From SH-MAG3 sp035461245 (lineage in GTDB: Bacteria; Gemmatimonadota; Gemmatimonadetes; Longimicrobiales; RSA9): a DNA stretch of 64,000 bases. Positions 41,238 to 50,555 of this stretch are shown piece after piece. The position numbers and the translations under genes are program-made. The notes below the pieces were generated by a model. The model searched no databases, was not told where the DNA came from, and saw nothing but the letters and a program-made list of their open reading frames with translations. Each line of letters begins with the position of its first letter. The stretch's first letter is position 1. The stretch spans positions 12,657 to 76,656 of the forward strand of contig DATHVP010000008.1 in assembly GCA_035461245.1 (NCBI GenBank), given 5' to 3'.

Positions 41238-42250
41238 GTACGGGAACATCGGACGCGGCGCCCGACGCAGCCGCGGCGGCCGCTGTCGGCGGCGGGTCGG
41301 CTCCTGCCGCCGACGAGTTCCGGCAGCACGTGCTCGAGGGGCTCCGGCCGGGCGCGCGCAAGCTGTCGCCCAAGTACTTCTATGACGACGTAGGCGCCCG
41401 GCTCTTCGAGGAGATCACCAATCTCGACGAATATTACCCGACCCGCGTGGAGACGGGGATCCTCGAGGCCCATGGGGATGCCATGGCCGCCGCCGTGGGC
41501 AGACGCGCCCGGATCGTGGAGTTCGGCAGCGGCAGTGGCGACAAGACGCGCCTGCTGCTGCGCCGGCTGCAGGACCCGGCCGTGTACGTGCCCGTGGACA
41601 TCGCCTGCACACAGCTCCACGAGTTCGCCGCGCAGCTGCGTGCCGAACTGCCGTCCGTACCGGTGGAGCCGGTCTGTGCGGACTACATGCAGCCGCTGTC
41701 GCTGCCGGCGGCGGGGAAGGCTGCGCGGACCGTCGCATTCTTTCCCGGTTCAACCATCGGCAACCTGGAGCCGCTGCAGGCGGCTGCGTTCCTGAGCCGC
41801 ATCGCCCGCATGGCAGGTGACGGAGGTGGACTGCTCCTGGGCACGGACATGCACAAGGATACGGACGTGCTGGAGCGGGCGTACAACGACGGGGCCGGCG
41901 TCACGGCCCGCTTCAACGTGAACATGCTGGAGCGCATGCAGCGCGAGCTGGGTGCCCAGCTGGACCTGAGCGCCTGGCGACACCATGCGCTCTATGACGA
42001 GGCCAATCGTCGTATCGAGATGCGACTGGTCGCCGGCACCGACACGAGCATCACCGTGCCCGCGCCGGATGGCCCCGCGGAGTTCAGGTTCGCCACCGGC
42101 GAATGGATCACCACCGAGTACTCCCACAAGTACACGCCCGATGCCATCCGCGACCTCGCCGAGCGCACCGGTTGGGCTGTAGAGCAGGCGTGGATGGACG
42201 AGAGGGCCTGGTTTGCCGTCTGGCTGCTCACCAGTACAGGCCGCCACTGA
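41234..42250 (+). CDS. egtD: Histidine N-alpha-methyltransferase EgtD
   Basis: A 338-residue SAM enzyme that makes hercynine (trimethylhistidine). Typical segments are 'LSPKYFYDDVGARLFEEIT', 'YYPTRVETGIL', 'IVEFGSGSGDKTRLLL', 'FFPGSTIGNLEP' and 'EYSHKYT'. It starts at GTG 41234 inside the egtB stop. The first ~25 residues are an Ala-rich tail. The 3' end overlaps the convergent gene by 23 bases. With egtB it covers the core of ergothioneine synthesis. Confidence 0.95.
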   Translation: MSTGTSDAAPDAAAAAAVGGGSAPAADEFRQHVLEGLRPGARKLSPKYFYDDVGARLFEEITNLDEYYPTRVETGILEAHGDAMAAAVGRRARIVEFGSGSGDKTRLLLRRLQDPAVYVPVDIACTQLHEFAAQLRAELPSVPVEPVCADYMQPLSLPAAGKAARTVAFFPGSTIGNLEPLQAAAFLSRIARMAGDGGGLLLGTDMHKDTDVLERAYNDGAGVTARFNVNMLERMQRELGAQLDLSAWRHHALYDEANRRIEMRLVAGTDTSITVPAPDGPAEFRFATGEWITTEYSHKYTPDAIRDLAERTGWAVEQAWMDERAWFAVWLLTSTGRH

Positions 42251-43202
42251 CCGTCAGCGACCACATCCGCATGGGCGCGATGGACTGCGCGTTCCGGGCG
42301 TGGCGCGCGTCCACCTCGAGGAAGTAGCGACCCCTCGTCCCGGCCTCCATCCGCACGCCGCCGCCGACGCTGCCGCCGAGATACTCCAGCGACGGACCCG
42401 TGGAGTCCCATGCGCCCAGGCTGACCGTGCCAAAAGGCGCGACCCGCCCCGTGCTGCGCACCCGGGCGGCGACGGCCACGTGCCGGACGTCCCCGGCATC
42501 CCCGAAGGATCCGAGACCCAGCTCCGGGCCGAGGGCGAAGGAGGGCCGCAGTTCCGCCAGGACGGTCAGCCGGGCCACCGGCCCCGTGCCCGTCATTACC
42601 GAGCCGCCCTCGTCGGCAATGCTGGCCCGGGCCAGCCCCGCCGCCACGGTACCCGATCCGATGGCACTGCCCGGCCGCCCTGTCCTTACAGGCCCGGCTG
42701 CGGGCTCCTCTGGTGGCCGGGCAGGATCGGCGCCGGGGCCGCCGGGGCCGTCCGCCGGCCGCGGGGCCGGTACCGCGGCGCCGATGATGGCGCCCCCCAC
42801 GAACCCGCTGACGACCCCCAGCGCCGTCATCCCCAGCCATACACTGCCGCAGTCGTTGTACGCGCCGCCGCTGCAGTACAGGGCGTAGAGGCCGCCGACA
42901 GTCAGCCCCGCAGCGCCGCCCAGCAGGGCGCCGTAGCGGGCGAAGCGCCAGGTCTGCCGGCCGCGGCGCTCCTGCTCGAGCCACGTTGCAGGCAGTCCCC
43001 GCGTGCCGGCTGCGCCGGCCGGACCGGGCAGGCCTGCCGCACCAGCGAGCCCGGTCGTGCCAGCCGCGCCGGCATCGATGGGTGCCACAATGATCGGCAG
43101 GACCTCAGGTGAAGGCTTGTCGAATACGGAGCCCTGCGCCACCGCGCCGCTCGCACTGGCCACCAGGAGGAAGGCCGGGACGGCCGCGGATCGGAAGATC
43201 AT
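42228..43202 (-). CDS. Exported protein with collagen-like Gly-X-Y tract
   Basis: A 324-residue protein with a signal peptide (VPAFLLVASASGAVA). Residues ~45-71 form nine Gly-X-Y triplets (GTTGLAGAAGLPGPAG...), then come two Gly-rich helices that could span a membrane ('GALLGGAAGLTVGGLYALYC', 'GVVSGFVGGAIIGAAV'), a Pro-rich linker, and a C-terminal half of alternating beta strands ending in Trp (SGGLYW), like a small outer-membrane barrel. Family not recognised. The start overlaps the stop of the S9 peptidase (ATGA), so they are coupled. Confidence 0.75.
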   Translation of the reverse strand: MIFRSAAVPAFLLVASASGAVAQGSVFDKPSPEVLPIIVAPIDAGAAGTTGLAGAAGLPGPAGAAGTRGLPATWLEQERRGRQTWRFARYGALLGGAAGLTVGGLYALYCSGGAYNDCGSVWLGMTALGVVSGFVGGAIIGAAVPAPRPADGPGGPGADPARPPEEPAAGPVRTGRPGSAIGSGTVAAGLARASIADEGGSVMTGTGPVARLTVLAELRPSFALGPELGLGSFGDAGDVRHVAVAARVRSTGRVAPFGTVSLGAWDSTGPSLEYLGGSVGGGVRMEAGTRGRYFLEVDARHARNAQSIAPMRMWSLTVSGGLYW

Positions 43203-45514
43203 TGCACTATCCTGAACTCGCGGGGTGGTGTTTCACCTCGCAGATGGGTGACGAAGTAGTCCCAGGTGCGGCGGACGAAGTACGGCTCGTTGGCAAAGCC
43301 ATGGTTCCGGTTCGGCATCACGATGGTGTCGAAGTCCCGGTCGTGACGGATCAGTTCGTTGATGAGCTGGAGCGTCATGTTCGGATGCACGTTGTTGTCC
43401 ATGGTGCCGTAGGCGATCAGCAGCCGGCCCTGCAAATTCGCAGCCGCCAGCTGGACGGCCTGGTTCGTATACGTGTCCGTTCCGTCATTGCGGGGTTCCA
43501 GCAGCCCCTGCCATTTCTCGCCCCAGTAGTACGTATAGCCCCGATTGTCCATGTTGCCGGCACTCGCCACGCCCACATGGAAAAAGTCGGGATGCTGCAG
43601 CATGGCCGCGGCGGTGGCGAAACCGCCGCCGGAATGGCCGTAGATGCCCACCCGGTCCAGGTCGATCCAGGGGTGGCGGGCCGCCAGTTCGCGCATGCCG
43701 GCGATCTGGTCGGGCAGCCCGTTGTCCGCCAGGTTGCCATGGTAGTAGGCCTGGAAGGGCAGGGACCGCATGGGGCTGCCCAGCCCGTCCATCTGCACCA
43801 CGACGAAGCCCAGTTCCGCCAGCGCCTGCGCGTTGCCGCGCCGGCCGGCGGAGAACGTGCGTGGCCCGACACTGCCCGCCTGCGGGCCGGGATAGATGTG
43901 GTTGATGATGGGGTAGCGTCGGGACGGGTCGAAATCGGACGGCCGGTACATGACGCCATGCAGGTCTGTCTCGCCGTCCCGCGCCTTGACCGTGAACGGC
44001 TCCGGCGGCGTCCAGCCTGTGGCTACGAGCTGTGCGACGTTCGCCTCCTCCAGCCCCACGACCATCCCGCCGTCCGCCCGGCGCAGCACGGTGACCGGCG
44101 GCCGCGACACCGTGGAGTGAGTACTCGTGAACCAGCGGCCATCCGGTGACATGGTGATGACGTGGTCGGCGTCCTCCGGCGTCAGCAGCGCCAGCTCCTG
44201 CCCGTTCAGCCGCACACGGTACAGATGGCGATGGTACGGATCGCGTCCCGGCTCCCGGTTAACCGCGGTGAAGTAGACCCAGCCGCCGGCCTGGTCCACG
44301 TGCAGCACGTCAACAACCAGCCACGGCCCTTCCGTGATGCGATTTTTCAGCGTTCCTGTCGCCAGGTCGTACAGGTACAGGTGGCCGAAGCCGTCCCGGT
44401 TCGAGTACCAGATGACCTCGCTGCGGTCATGGAGCACCCGCCAGTTTGGGACGCCGCGACCGCCACCGCTGGACTCGAAGTAGGGCTCGCCGCGCTCCTC
44501 GATGACGGTGCGGACCGCGCCCGTGGCCGCGTCGGCGATGCGCAGCGCCACATCGCGATAGTCCCGCGACACCGACATGAACGCCACCTGACGTCCGTCC
44601 GGGCTCCACTCCGTATCGGCGATGGCGTCGCCCCGCAGCCGGCCGCAGCAGCTGGACGAGCGCTGGTGATCCGCGGGCGCCTGCACCGGCACGACGCGGC
44701 CGGCGTCCACGTCGGCGATCACCCACTCATGCATGGGCACCACACTGTCACCGGGCAACGCGTACGCCCAGGAATGCAGCACGGGCCGACCGGCGGCCAT
44801 CTGCAACAGGTGCATGTCGCCGACACCACGTTCGTCGAGGCGGAACGTCAGCAGCTTCGATCCGTCCGGTGACCACGTCACCGCCGGGCGGTCGCTGCGG
44901 CGCCAGCCTTCATTGTCGGTCGCGTAGCCGTACCGTTCCGCGCCGTCGCTCGTGAGGCGAACGTCGCCACCGGCGGCCATGTCCCGGACCCACAGGTCAT
45001 GCTCACGGCGGAACGCGGCGTACCGGCCATCCGGCGACATGACCGAGTTCGTGACGGCCTCGATCGCCGTTGCAGGCCGCTCGCAGGTGTATGCCACGAC
45101 GTCGCACTCCCAGCGCCGCCGGTCAAGCTCGAATCCCAGCCCGCGCCCGTCCTGGGTGGGCCGCAGCCGTTCCAGTGGCAGCGACCACGGTGAGTACGCC
45201 GTGCCTGTCACCTCCGTCAGCGTGCGCGCGAGGTGCTCATGGTCGAACGCGCGTTCACGCGTGCCACGCGCCGCGTCCACCGTGATGAACTCATGGCCGT
45301 CCGGCGTGCGTACGCGGTACCAGAACCGGTCCGGCGTCGGCCATTCAGGCCGGACCTCGGCGCGGTGCACCAGTGGCTCCACGACGGAGCCGAGCAACTG
45401 CGCAGCCCTCTCGTATCGAGCGCGAATGTCCTGTGGCTGCTGCTGCGCACAAAGCGCGGAAAAGCTCGTGAGGACGGCGCAGACCAGGGTCAGCGCAGCT
45501 GGTGCGTGCTTCAT
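43199..45514 (-). CDS. Exported dipeptidyl peptidase IV-like protease (S9)
   Basis: A 771-residue serine exopeptidase. ATG 45514 gives a signal peptide (ALTLVCAVLTSFSALCA). The first ~500 residues form the DPP-IV beta-propeller; the C-terminal alpha/beta-hydrolase carries Ser in 'GIYGHSGGGF', Asp in 'YGTMDNNVHP' and His in 'NRNHGF'. It releases N-terminal dipeptides. It is divergent from the M14 peptidase gene with a 120-base shared promoter gap, so both probably serve peptide feeding. Confidence 0.92.
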   Translation of the reverse strand: MKHAPAALTLVCAVLTSFSALCAQQQPQDIRARYERAAQLLGSVVEPLVHRAEVRPEWPTPDRFWYRVRTPDGHEFITVDAARGTRERAFDHEHLARTLTEVTGTAYSPWSLPLERLRPTQDGRGLGFELDRRRWECDVVAYTCERPATAIEAVTNSVMSPDGRYAAFRREHDLWVRDMAAGGDVRLTSDGAERYGYATDNEGWRRSDRPAVTWSPDGSKLLTFRLDERGVGDMHLLQMAAGRPVLHSWAYALPGDSVVPMHEWVIADVDAGRVVPVQAPADHQRSSSCCGRLRGDAIADTEWSPDGRQVAFMSVSRDYRDVALRIADAATGAVRTVIEERGEPYFESSGGGRGVPNWRVLHDRSEVIWYSNRDGFGHLYLYDLATGTLKNRITEGPWLVVDVLHVDQAGGWVYFTAVNREPGRDPYHRHLYRVRLNGQELALLTPEDADHVITMSPDGRWFTSTHSTVSRPPVTVLRRADGGMVVGLEEANVAQLVATGWTPPEPFTVKARDGETDLHGVMYRPSDFDPSRRYPIINHIYPGPQAGSVGPRTFSAGRRGNAQALAELGFVVVQMDGLGSPMRSLPFQAYYHGNLADNGLPDQIAGMRELAARHPWIDLDRVGIYGHSGGGFATAAAMLQHPDFFHVGVASAGNMDNRGYTYYWGEKWQGLLEPRNDGTDTYTNQAVQLAAANLQGRLLIAYGTMDNNVHPNMTLQLINELIRHDRDFDTIVMPNRNHGFANEPYFVRRTWDYFVTHLRGETPPREFRIVQ

Positions 45515-45634
45515 GGTGAATCTCGTCAGGAGTGGGTGCGAACGTTCGCCAACAGCAGAAGGATGCTCGACGCGACGGACTCCGGCAACTATGTTGCCCG
45601 CAGCAACCCACTCCACCGTCCACTCGAGGAGAAG

Positions 45635-48229
45635 ATGATGCTTCTTGAGCGAGTCGCCTGCATGCGCCTGCCCGTCTCACGGGCGCTGTTCGCCCTGCTC
45701 CTGGCCGCCGCCGCCGCCGCACCACTTGCCGCTCAGGTCCCGACACCGGCGTCCGTCTTCGGTTTTGAGCCCGGCGAGGATTACAAGCTGGCGGATTACA
45801 CGCAGCTGACCGAATACTACCGCGCCCTCGCCGCGGCCAGCGACCGCGTGCAGCTGCAGCAGATCGGTGAGTCCACGCAGGGCCGGCCCATGTTCGTGCT
45901 CTTCATCTCCAGCCCGGAGAACCTGGGGCAGCTGGAGCGGTGGCGGACCACCAGCGAGCGCCTGGCCCGGGCACGGGACCTCACCGACGAGCAGGCCCGC
46001 CAGCTCGCCCGCGATGGCAAGGCCATCATCTGGCTGGACGCCGGCCTCCACTCCACCGAAGTGGCGCATTCACAGTTCGCGCCCGTGCTCGCGCATCATC
46101 TGGCGACAGACGATTCAGAAGAGACACGGCGTTTCCGCAACGACGTCGTCGTCCTCCTCATGCCGGGCATGAACCCCGACGGCCATGACATTGTCGTGGA
46201 CTGGTACCGCCGCAACCTGGGGACGCCGTTCGAGACGACGAGCCCGCCGTGGGTCTACCACGAGTACGTCGGGCACGACATCAACCGCGACTGGTTCATG
46301 ATCACGCAGGAGGAGACGCGCAACGTCTCCCGCGTGCTCTACGAGGAGTGGTACCCGCAGATCATCTACAACCACCACCAGACGGCGCCGTTCCCCGCGC
46401 GCATCTTCATCCCGCCCTTCGCCGACCCCGTGAACCCGCACATCCCGCCCCTTGTCGTGCGCGGCGTGAACATGGTGGGCGAGCACATGGCGAAGCGGCT
46501 GGAGGAGGAAAACATGCCCGGCGTCGTCTCGCGCATGTCCTTCACCATGTGGTGGAACGGCGGCATGCGCACGGTGCCCTACTTCAAGAACATGGTGGGC
46601 CTGCTGTCCGAGGTGGGCCACGCCTCGGCTACCCCGCAGTACCACGAGCCCGAGAACCTGCCGGAATACTTCGGTACCGGCAGCCACCGTATCAGCGCTC
46701 GCGAACCCAGTGTCTACTACGCCAACCCCTGGCAGGGCGGCTGGGCGCGTCTGGGCGACGCCGTGCAGTACCACTTCGTCTCGTCGCTGGGCGCCATCGA
46801 CATTGCCAGCCGGCTGCGCGAGGACTGGCTCTACAACATCTACCGCATGGGTCGCGACGCCATCGCCGCCGGTGAGGCCGGGGGACCGTACGCGTACGTG
46901 ATCCCGGTGGACACCATGCAGTGGGACGCCGGCGAGGCGGTGAACCTGGTGAATACGCTGCGGCGGGGCGGCGTCGAGGTGCACCGCGCGTCACAGCCTT
47001 TCACCGCCGGGGGCACCCGCTACGCCGCGGGCTCGTACGTGATCCCTGCCGGCCAGGCGTTCCGCGCCTATGTCCTGGACCTCATGGAGCCGCAGGAGCA
47101 TCCCCACGCCGAGCAGTATCCCGGCGGGCCGCCCCAGGCGCCTTATGGCGGCCTGTCCGGCTGGACGCTGCCCATCCAGATGGGTGTGCGGGCCGACCGG
47201 ATCGAGGATGCGTTCACTGCGCCGCTCGCGCCGGTGGACGTGGCGCCGCCGCCGCCGGCTGCCGAGCCGGCCCGCGCGCAGTTCGGTTATGCGCTGACGC
47301 CGCGCCGCAACGAGAGCTTCCTTGCCCTCAACCGCATCCTGTCCGAGGGCGAGCGCGTGCACCGGGCCCGTGCCTCGTTCCAGGCAGGTGGCCGCAGCTT
47401 CGACCCGGGCACGTTCATCGTCGAGGCTGGCGCCCAGACGCACGCGCGGCTGGCGGCGCTGGCCCGGGATGTGGGCCTGGAGTTCGTCGCGCTGGACGCG
47501 CGGCCGGGCGTCGAGATGACCACCGTCTCGCGTCCCCGCGTGGGCCTGTACCGGCCATGGACTTCGAACATGGACGAAGGCTGGACCCGCTACGTGCTGA
47601 ACCAGTACGAGTTCGATGTCACGACCCTGCGCAACGCCGACATCCGCGGCGGCGACCTGGCCGGGTACGATGTCATCATTTTCACCGACCAGAACGCGAA
47701 CAGCATCATGAACGGCCAGGCCCGCTCACCGGTGGAGGAGTACGTGGGCGGCATTGGGGAGGAGGGCGTGAGCGCACTCAGGCGGTACATGGCAAACGGT
47801 GGGCGCATCCTCGCCTTCGATGCCGCCACCGAGTTCGCCATGGAGCAGTTCGACCTGCCCGTGCGCAACGCCATCGGCGGGGTCAGCCGCAACGAGCTGT
47901 ACATCCCCGGCTCGCTCATTCGCATGGACGTGAACACGGCGCACCCCGTCGCCTGGGGCATGCAGGCGGAGGGCGCCGGCTTCTTCCAGGACAGTCGCGC
48001 CTTCGAACTGGCACAACCGGGTGCCGCGGAGATCGTGGCGTCGTGGGCGGAGCGGGACCTGCTGCTGAGTGGCTGGGAGATCGGCGCCGAGGAGCACGTG
48101 GCGGGACGCGGGGCGGTGGTCCGGGCGCCTGTGGGCCAGGGCGACGTTGTCCTCATTGGCTTCCGGCCCCAGTTCCGGGCGTGGCCAACGGGGACCTACC
48201 CGCTGATCTTCAACTCGACGCTCCGCTGA
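45635..48229 (+). CDS. Exported M14 zinc carboxypeptidase family protein
   Basis: An 864-residue protein with a signal peptide (SRALFALLLAAAAAAPLAAQ). The catalytic domain shows 'DAGLHSTEVAHSQ' (HxxE zinc motif) and 'LLMPGMNPDGHDIV', both typical of M14. A long C-terminal part (after residue ~400) includes a ThuA/glutamine-amidotransferase-like region ('YDVIIFTDQNANS', 'YMANGGRILAFDAATEF'), as in other large M14 proteins of this type. ATG 45635 or 45638 follows a gagga site. Probably a secreted exopeptidase. Confidence 0.88.
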   Translation: MMLLERVACMRLPVSRALFALLLAAAAAAPLAAQVPTPASVFGFEPGEDYKLADYTQLTEYYRALAAASDRVQLQQIGESTQGRPMFVLFISSPENLGQLERWRTTSERLARARDLTDEQARQLARDGKAIIWLDAGLHSTEVAHSQFAPVLAHHLATDDSEETRRFRNDVVVLLMPGMNPDGHDIVVDWYRRNLGTPFETTSPPWVYHEYVGHDINRDWFMITQEETRNVSRVLYEEWYPQIIYNHHQTAPFPARIFIPPFADPVNPHIPPLVVRGVNMVGEHMAKRLEEENMPGVVSRMSFTMWWNGGMRTVPYFKNMVGLLSEVGHASATPQYHEPENLPEYFGTGSHRISAREPSVYYANPWQGGWARLGDAVQYHFVSSLGAIDIASRLREDWLYNIYRMGRDAIAAGEAGGPYAYVIPVDTMQWDAGEAVNLVNTLRRGGVEVHRASQPFTAGGTRYAAGSYVIPAGQAFRAYVLDLMEPQEHPHAEQYPGGPPQAPYGGLSGWTLPIQMGVRADRIEDAFTAPLAPVDVAPPPPAAEPARAQFGYALTPRRNESFLALNRILSEGERVHRARASFQAGGRSFDPGTFIVEAGAQTHARLAALARDVGLEFVALDARPGVEMTTVSRPRVGLYRPWTSNMDEGWTRYVLNQYEFDVTTLRNADIRGGDLAGYDVIIFTDQNANSIMNGQARSPVEEYVGGIGEEGVSALRRYMANGGRILAFDAATEFAMEQFDLPVRNAIGGVSRNELYIPGSLIRMDVNTAHPVAWGMQAEGAGFFQDSRAFELAQPGAAEIVASWAERDLLLSGWEIGAEEHVAGRGAVVRAPVGQGDVVLIGFRPQFRAWPTGTYPLIFNSTLR

Positions 48230-48243
48230 GCTGACCGACGGCG

Positions 48244-48262
48244 GCGGGTCCACGGGACCCGC
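48244..48262 (+). terminator. Hairpin after the M14 peptidase gene
   Basis: GCGGGTCC-acg-GGACCCGC forms an 8-bp perfect stem 15 bases after the stop at 48229. No T-run follows. It is the likely 3' end of the peptidase transcript. Confidence 0.55.
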
Positions 48263-48266
48263 TCAA

Positions 48267-48305
48267 ACGGGCGTGGGTGGCAACATAATTGCTACTCACG
48301 CCCGT
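48267..48305 (+). promoter_or_regulatory. 17-bp hairpin ending at the base before the tamA ATG
   Basis: Bases 48267-48283 and 48289-48305 pair over 17 positions (15 Watson-Crick, two G-U) around a 5-base loop. The next base is the A of ATG 48306. If the start is right, the whole ribosome binding region lies inside this stem, so it may control translation; alternatively it is a second terminator and the tamA start is less certain. Confidence 0.65.
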
Positions 48306-50555
48306 ATGCGGTTACGGGACAAGCTATTGGCATGCCTCGCGCCCATCGCGGCGGGGCTGTTTCTCTGTCTGCCAGCCACGGCACAGGATGCCGATCAGGA
48401 CAGCCTGGCCGCGGGCTCGCCCCGGGTGGAGCGTATCCGGTTCCCGGGAGCGGAGAGCCTGGACGCCGGTGACCTGGCAACGCGCATCCGTACGGAGGAA
48501 ACGCGGTGCCGGGTCTGGCTGCTGCGGCCGCTGTGCGCCATCACCGACTGGCGGCTGATCCACATCCGCCGGTACCTGGACGCCGAAGAACTGGCGGCTG
48601 ACGAGGACCGGCTTCACGTCTACTATTTCCAGCGCGGCTTCCGCCACGCGACGGTGAACACGCGCCTGGCGCCCAGGGGCCGGGGCGTGGAGGTCATTTT
48701 CGAGGTGGAGGAGGGTCCGCCCACGCTGGTGGAATCCCTCGACGTCGTCCAGACGCGGGACGCCGTGTCGGCCCGGCAGATCCGACGGGCCGACCTGCCC
48801 CGTGAGGGTGAGCGGCTGGACCTGGTGCGCCTCACCGACGGCGTCATCCGCCTTACGGACCGGCTGGGCCGGGGCGGCTGGCTGGACGGCGCGGTGCATG
48901 ACACCGTGGATGTGTCGGCGGACGGACTCCGCGCTGCCGTCCGGGTGGCCATAGACCCCGGGCCGCGTTCAACGCTGGGTGGCCTCGAGGTCGTCGGCAA
49001 TGAGCGCGTCACTGAGCGCACCATCGCCGACGGCCTGCGCCTGCGGCAGGGACGGACGCTGCGCCTCCAGGATCTTGTCGCCAGCCAGCGCAGCCTGTAC
49101 GAGTCGAACCTGTTCCACGAAGCGCGTGTCCGTGTGCCGGCACAGACGGACAGCGCCAAGGTCGTGGAGGTCACGGTCCGGGAGGCGCCGCCCCAGTCCG
49201 CGCGCATCGGCGGCGGCCTCAACACCATGGAGTTCGTCCAGGCCGAAGCCCGCTACACGAACTACAACTTCTTCGGCGGCGGTCGGCGCGTGGAAGTGCG
49301 AGGCACGGTAGGCAACCTGCTCGCGGACGAACTCAGCGGGCGCGGCATCTTCCGCAACGTCCGGCGCGAGAATGCCGGCGGCCTGGATCCTGACGCATTC
49401 ACCCGCCCGACGTGGCTGGCGAGCATTGACCTCATCCAGCCGTCATTCCGTTCGGCATCGAACACCCTGGGGCTGGCAGTCTTCACCCACCGCAGGATCG
49501 TGCCGGGCATTGTCATAGACCGGGGCATCGGCGCGGAACTGTCCGCGACCCGGCGCCTGGATTACCAGACGCCCGTGACCATTGCCTACCGGTACGAACT
49601 GGCCGCTCTCGACGCCGGGGAACTCTACTTCTGTGTCAACTACGGCATCTGTGACCTGCCCACCGTGGCGGTGCTCCAGGAACGGCAGCGGCTTTCGCCC
49701 GTCCAGGCGAGCTTCATCGCCGACAAGGGCAACGATCCCATCGCACCCACGGACGGCTACCGGATCCGGGTCAATGCGGAGCACGCGTCCGGCATGACCA
49801 TGTCCGACTTCGCGCACCACCGCCTGTCCGCCGACGCGTCGCTCTATTACCCGCTGGACGTGCACCGCCGCCGGGTGCTCGCCGGCCGGCTGCGCCTCGG
49901 TGCCGTCCGGCCGCTGGACGGCGCGGCAGGCACGGGCCTCCTCGGCGACGATGACGGGACTGATCTGGGCCGCGTCCTCCACCCCCGCCGCCGCTTCTAC
50001 GCCGGGGGCGCCCGCTCCGTGCGGGGCTACACCGAGAACCAGCTGGGGCCGAGAGTGCTTACCGTAAGTCCGGAAGCGCTGCTCGACGACGGCGCCGGGT
50101 GCGCCGAGGCACAGATACTGGATGGCTCGTGCGACCCGAATATGCTACCCATCGCTGTTTTTCACCCCCGGCCGGTGGGCGGCCGCAACGTCATCGAGGC
50201 GAGCGTCGAGTACCGGTTTCCTCTCCGGGCCAACATCCAGGCCGCTGTCTTCGTGGACGGCGCCAGAGTCGGCGGTCCCGGCGGCTCAGTACCAGGCGGC
50301 GCCGTCGCCGCGGTTACGCCCGGCGCGGGTGTGCGCTTCGAGTCGCCCGTCGGCCCCATCCGCGTTGATCTCGGCGTACGGCCGCTGGTGAAGGAGGAAC
50401 TGCGGGTCGTCACCGAGATGCGAGACGACGATGGCACCGCCCGGCTGGTGCCGCTGGCGCTGCCGCGCACATACGACCCCCTGGGCGGGCGCAGTTTCCT
50501 GCGGCAGGTGCTCGGCCGGCTGACACTGCACCTCTCCATCGGCGAGGCCTTCTGA
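48306..50555 (+). CDS. tamA: Omp85-family outer-membrane protein, TamA-like
   Basis: A 749-residue protein: signal peptide (LLACLAPIAAGLFLCLPATA), POTRA-like domains in the first half ('LHVYYFQRGFRHATVNTRL', 'LGGLEVVGNERVTERTIADG') and a 16-strand-type barrel with the Omp85 'RFYAGGARSVRGYTENQLGP' loop and C-terminal 'GRLTLHLSIGEAF'. It is coupled (TGATG) to the tamB gene, so TamA is preferred over BamA; the pair moves lipids or proteins between the membranes. An upstream in-frame GTG at 48273 is an alternative start. Confidence 0.88.
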   Translation: MRLRDKLLACLAPIAAGLFLCLPATAQDADQDSLAAGSPRVERIRFPGAESLDAGDLATRIRTEETRCRVWLLRPLCAITDWRLIHIRRYLDAEELAADEDRLHVYYFQRGFRHATVNTRLAPRGRGVEVIFEVEEGPPTLVESLDVVQTRDAVSARQIRRADLPREGERLDLVRLTDGVIRLTDRLGRGGWLDGAVHDTVDVSADGLRAAVRVAIDPGPRSTLGGLEVVGNERVTERTIADGLRLRQGRTLRLQDLVASQRSLYESNLFHEARVRVPAQTDSAKVVEVTVREAPPQSARIGGGLNTMEFVQAEARYTNYNFFGGGRRVEVRGTVGNLLADELSGRGIFRNVRRENAGGLDPDAFTRPTWLASIDLIQPSFRSASNTLGLAVFTHRRIVPGIVIDRGIGAELSATRRLDYQTPVTIAYRYELAALDAGELYFCVNYGICDLPTVAVLQERQRLSPVQASFIADKGNDPIAPTDGYRIRVNAEHASGMTMSDFAHHRLSADASLYYPLDVHRRRVLAGRLRLGAVRPLDGAAGTGLLGDDDGTDLGRVLHPRRRFYAGGARSVRGYTENQLGPRVLTVSPEALLDDGAGCAEAQILDGSCDPNMLPIAVFHPRPVGGRNVIEASVEYRFPLRANIQAAVFVDGARVGGPGGSVPGGAVAAVTPGAGVRFESPVGPIRVDLGVRPLVKEELRVVTEMRDDDGTARLVPLALPRTYDPLGGRSFLRQVLGRLTLHLSIGEAF

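Noticed and set aside
48273..48305. GTG 48273 as the tamA start
   Set aside because: It would put 11 extra residues before the signal peptide and lies inside a hairpin; ATG 48306 gives a normal signal peptide. It cannot be fully excluded.
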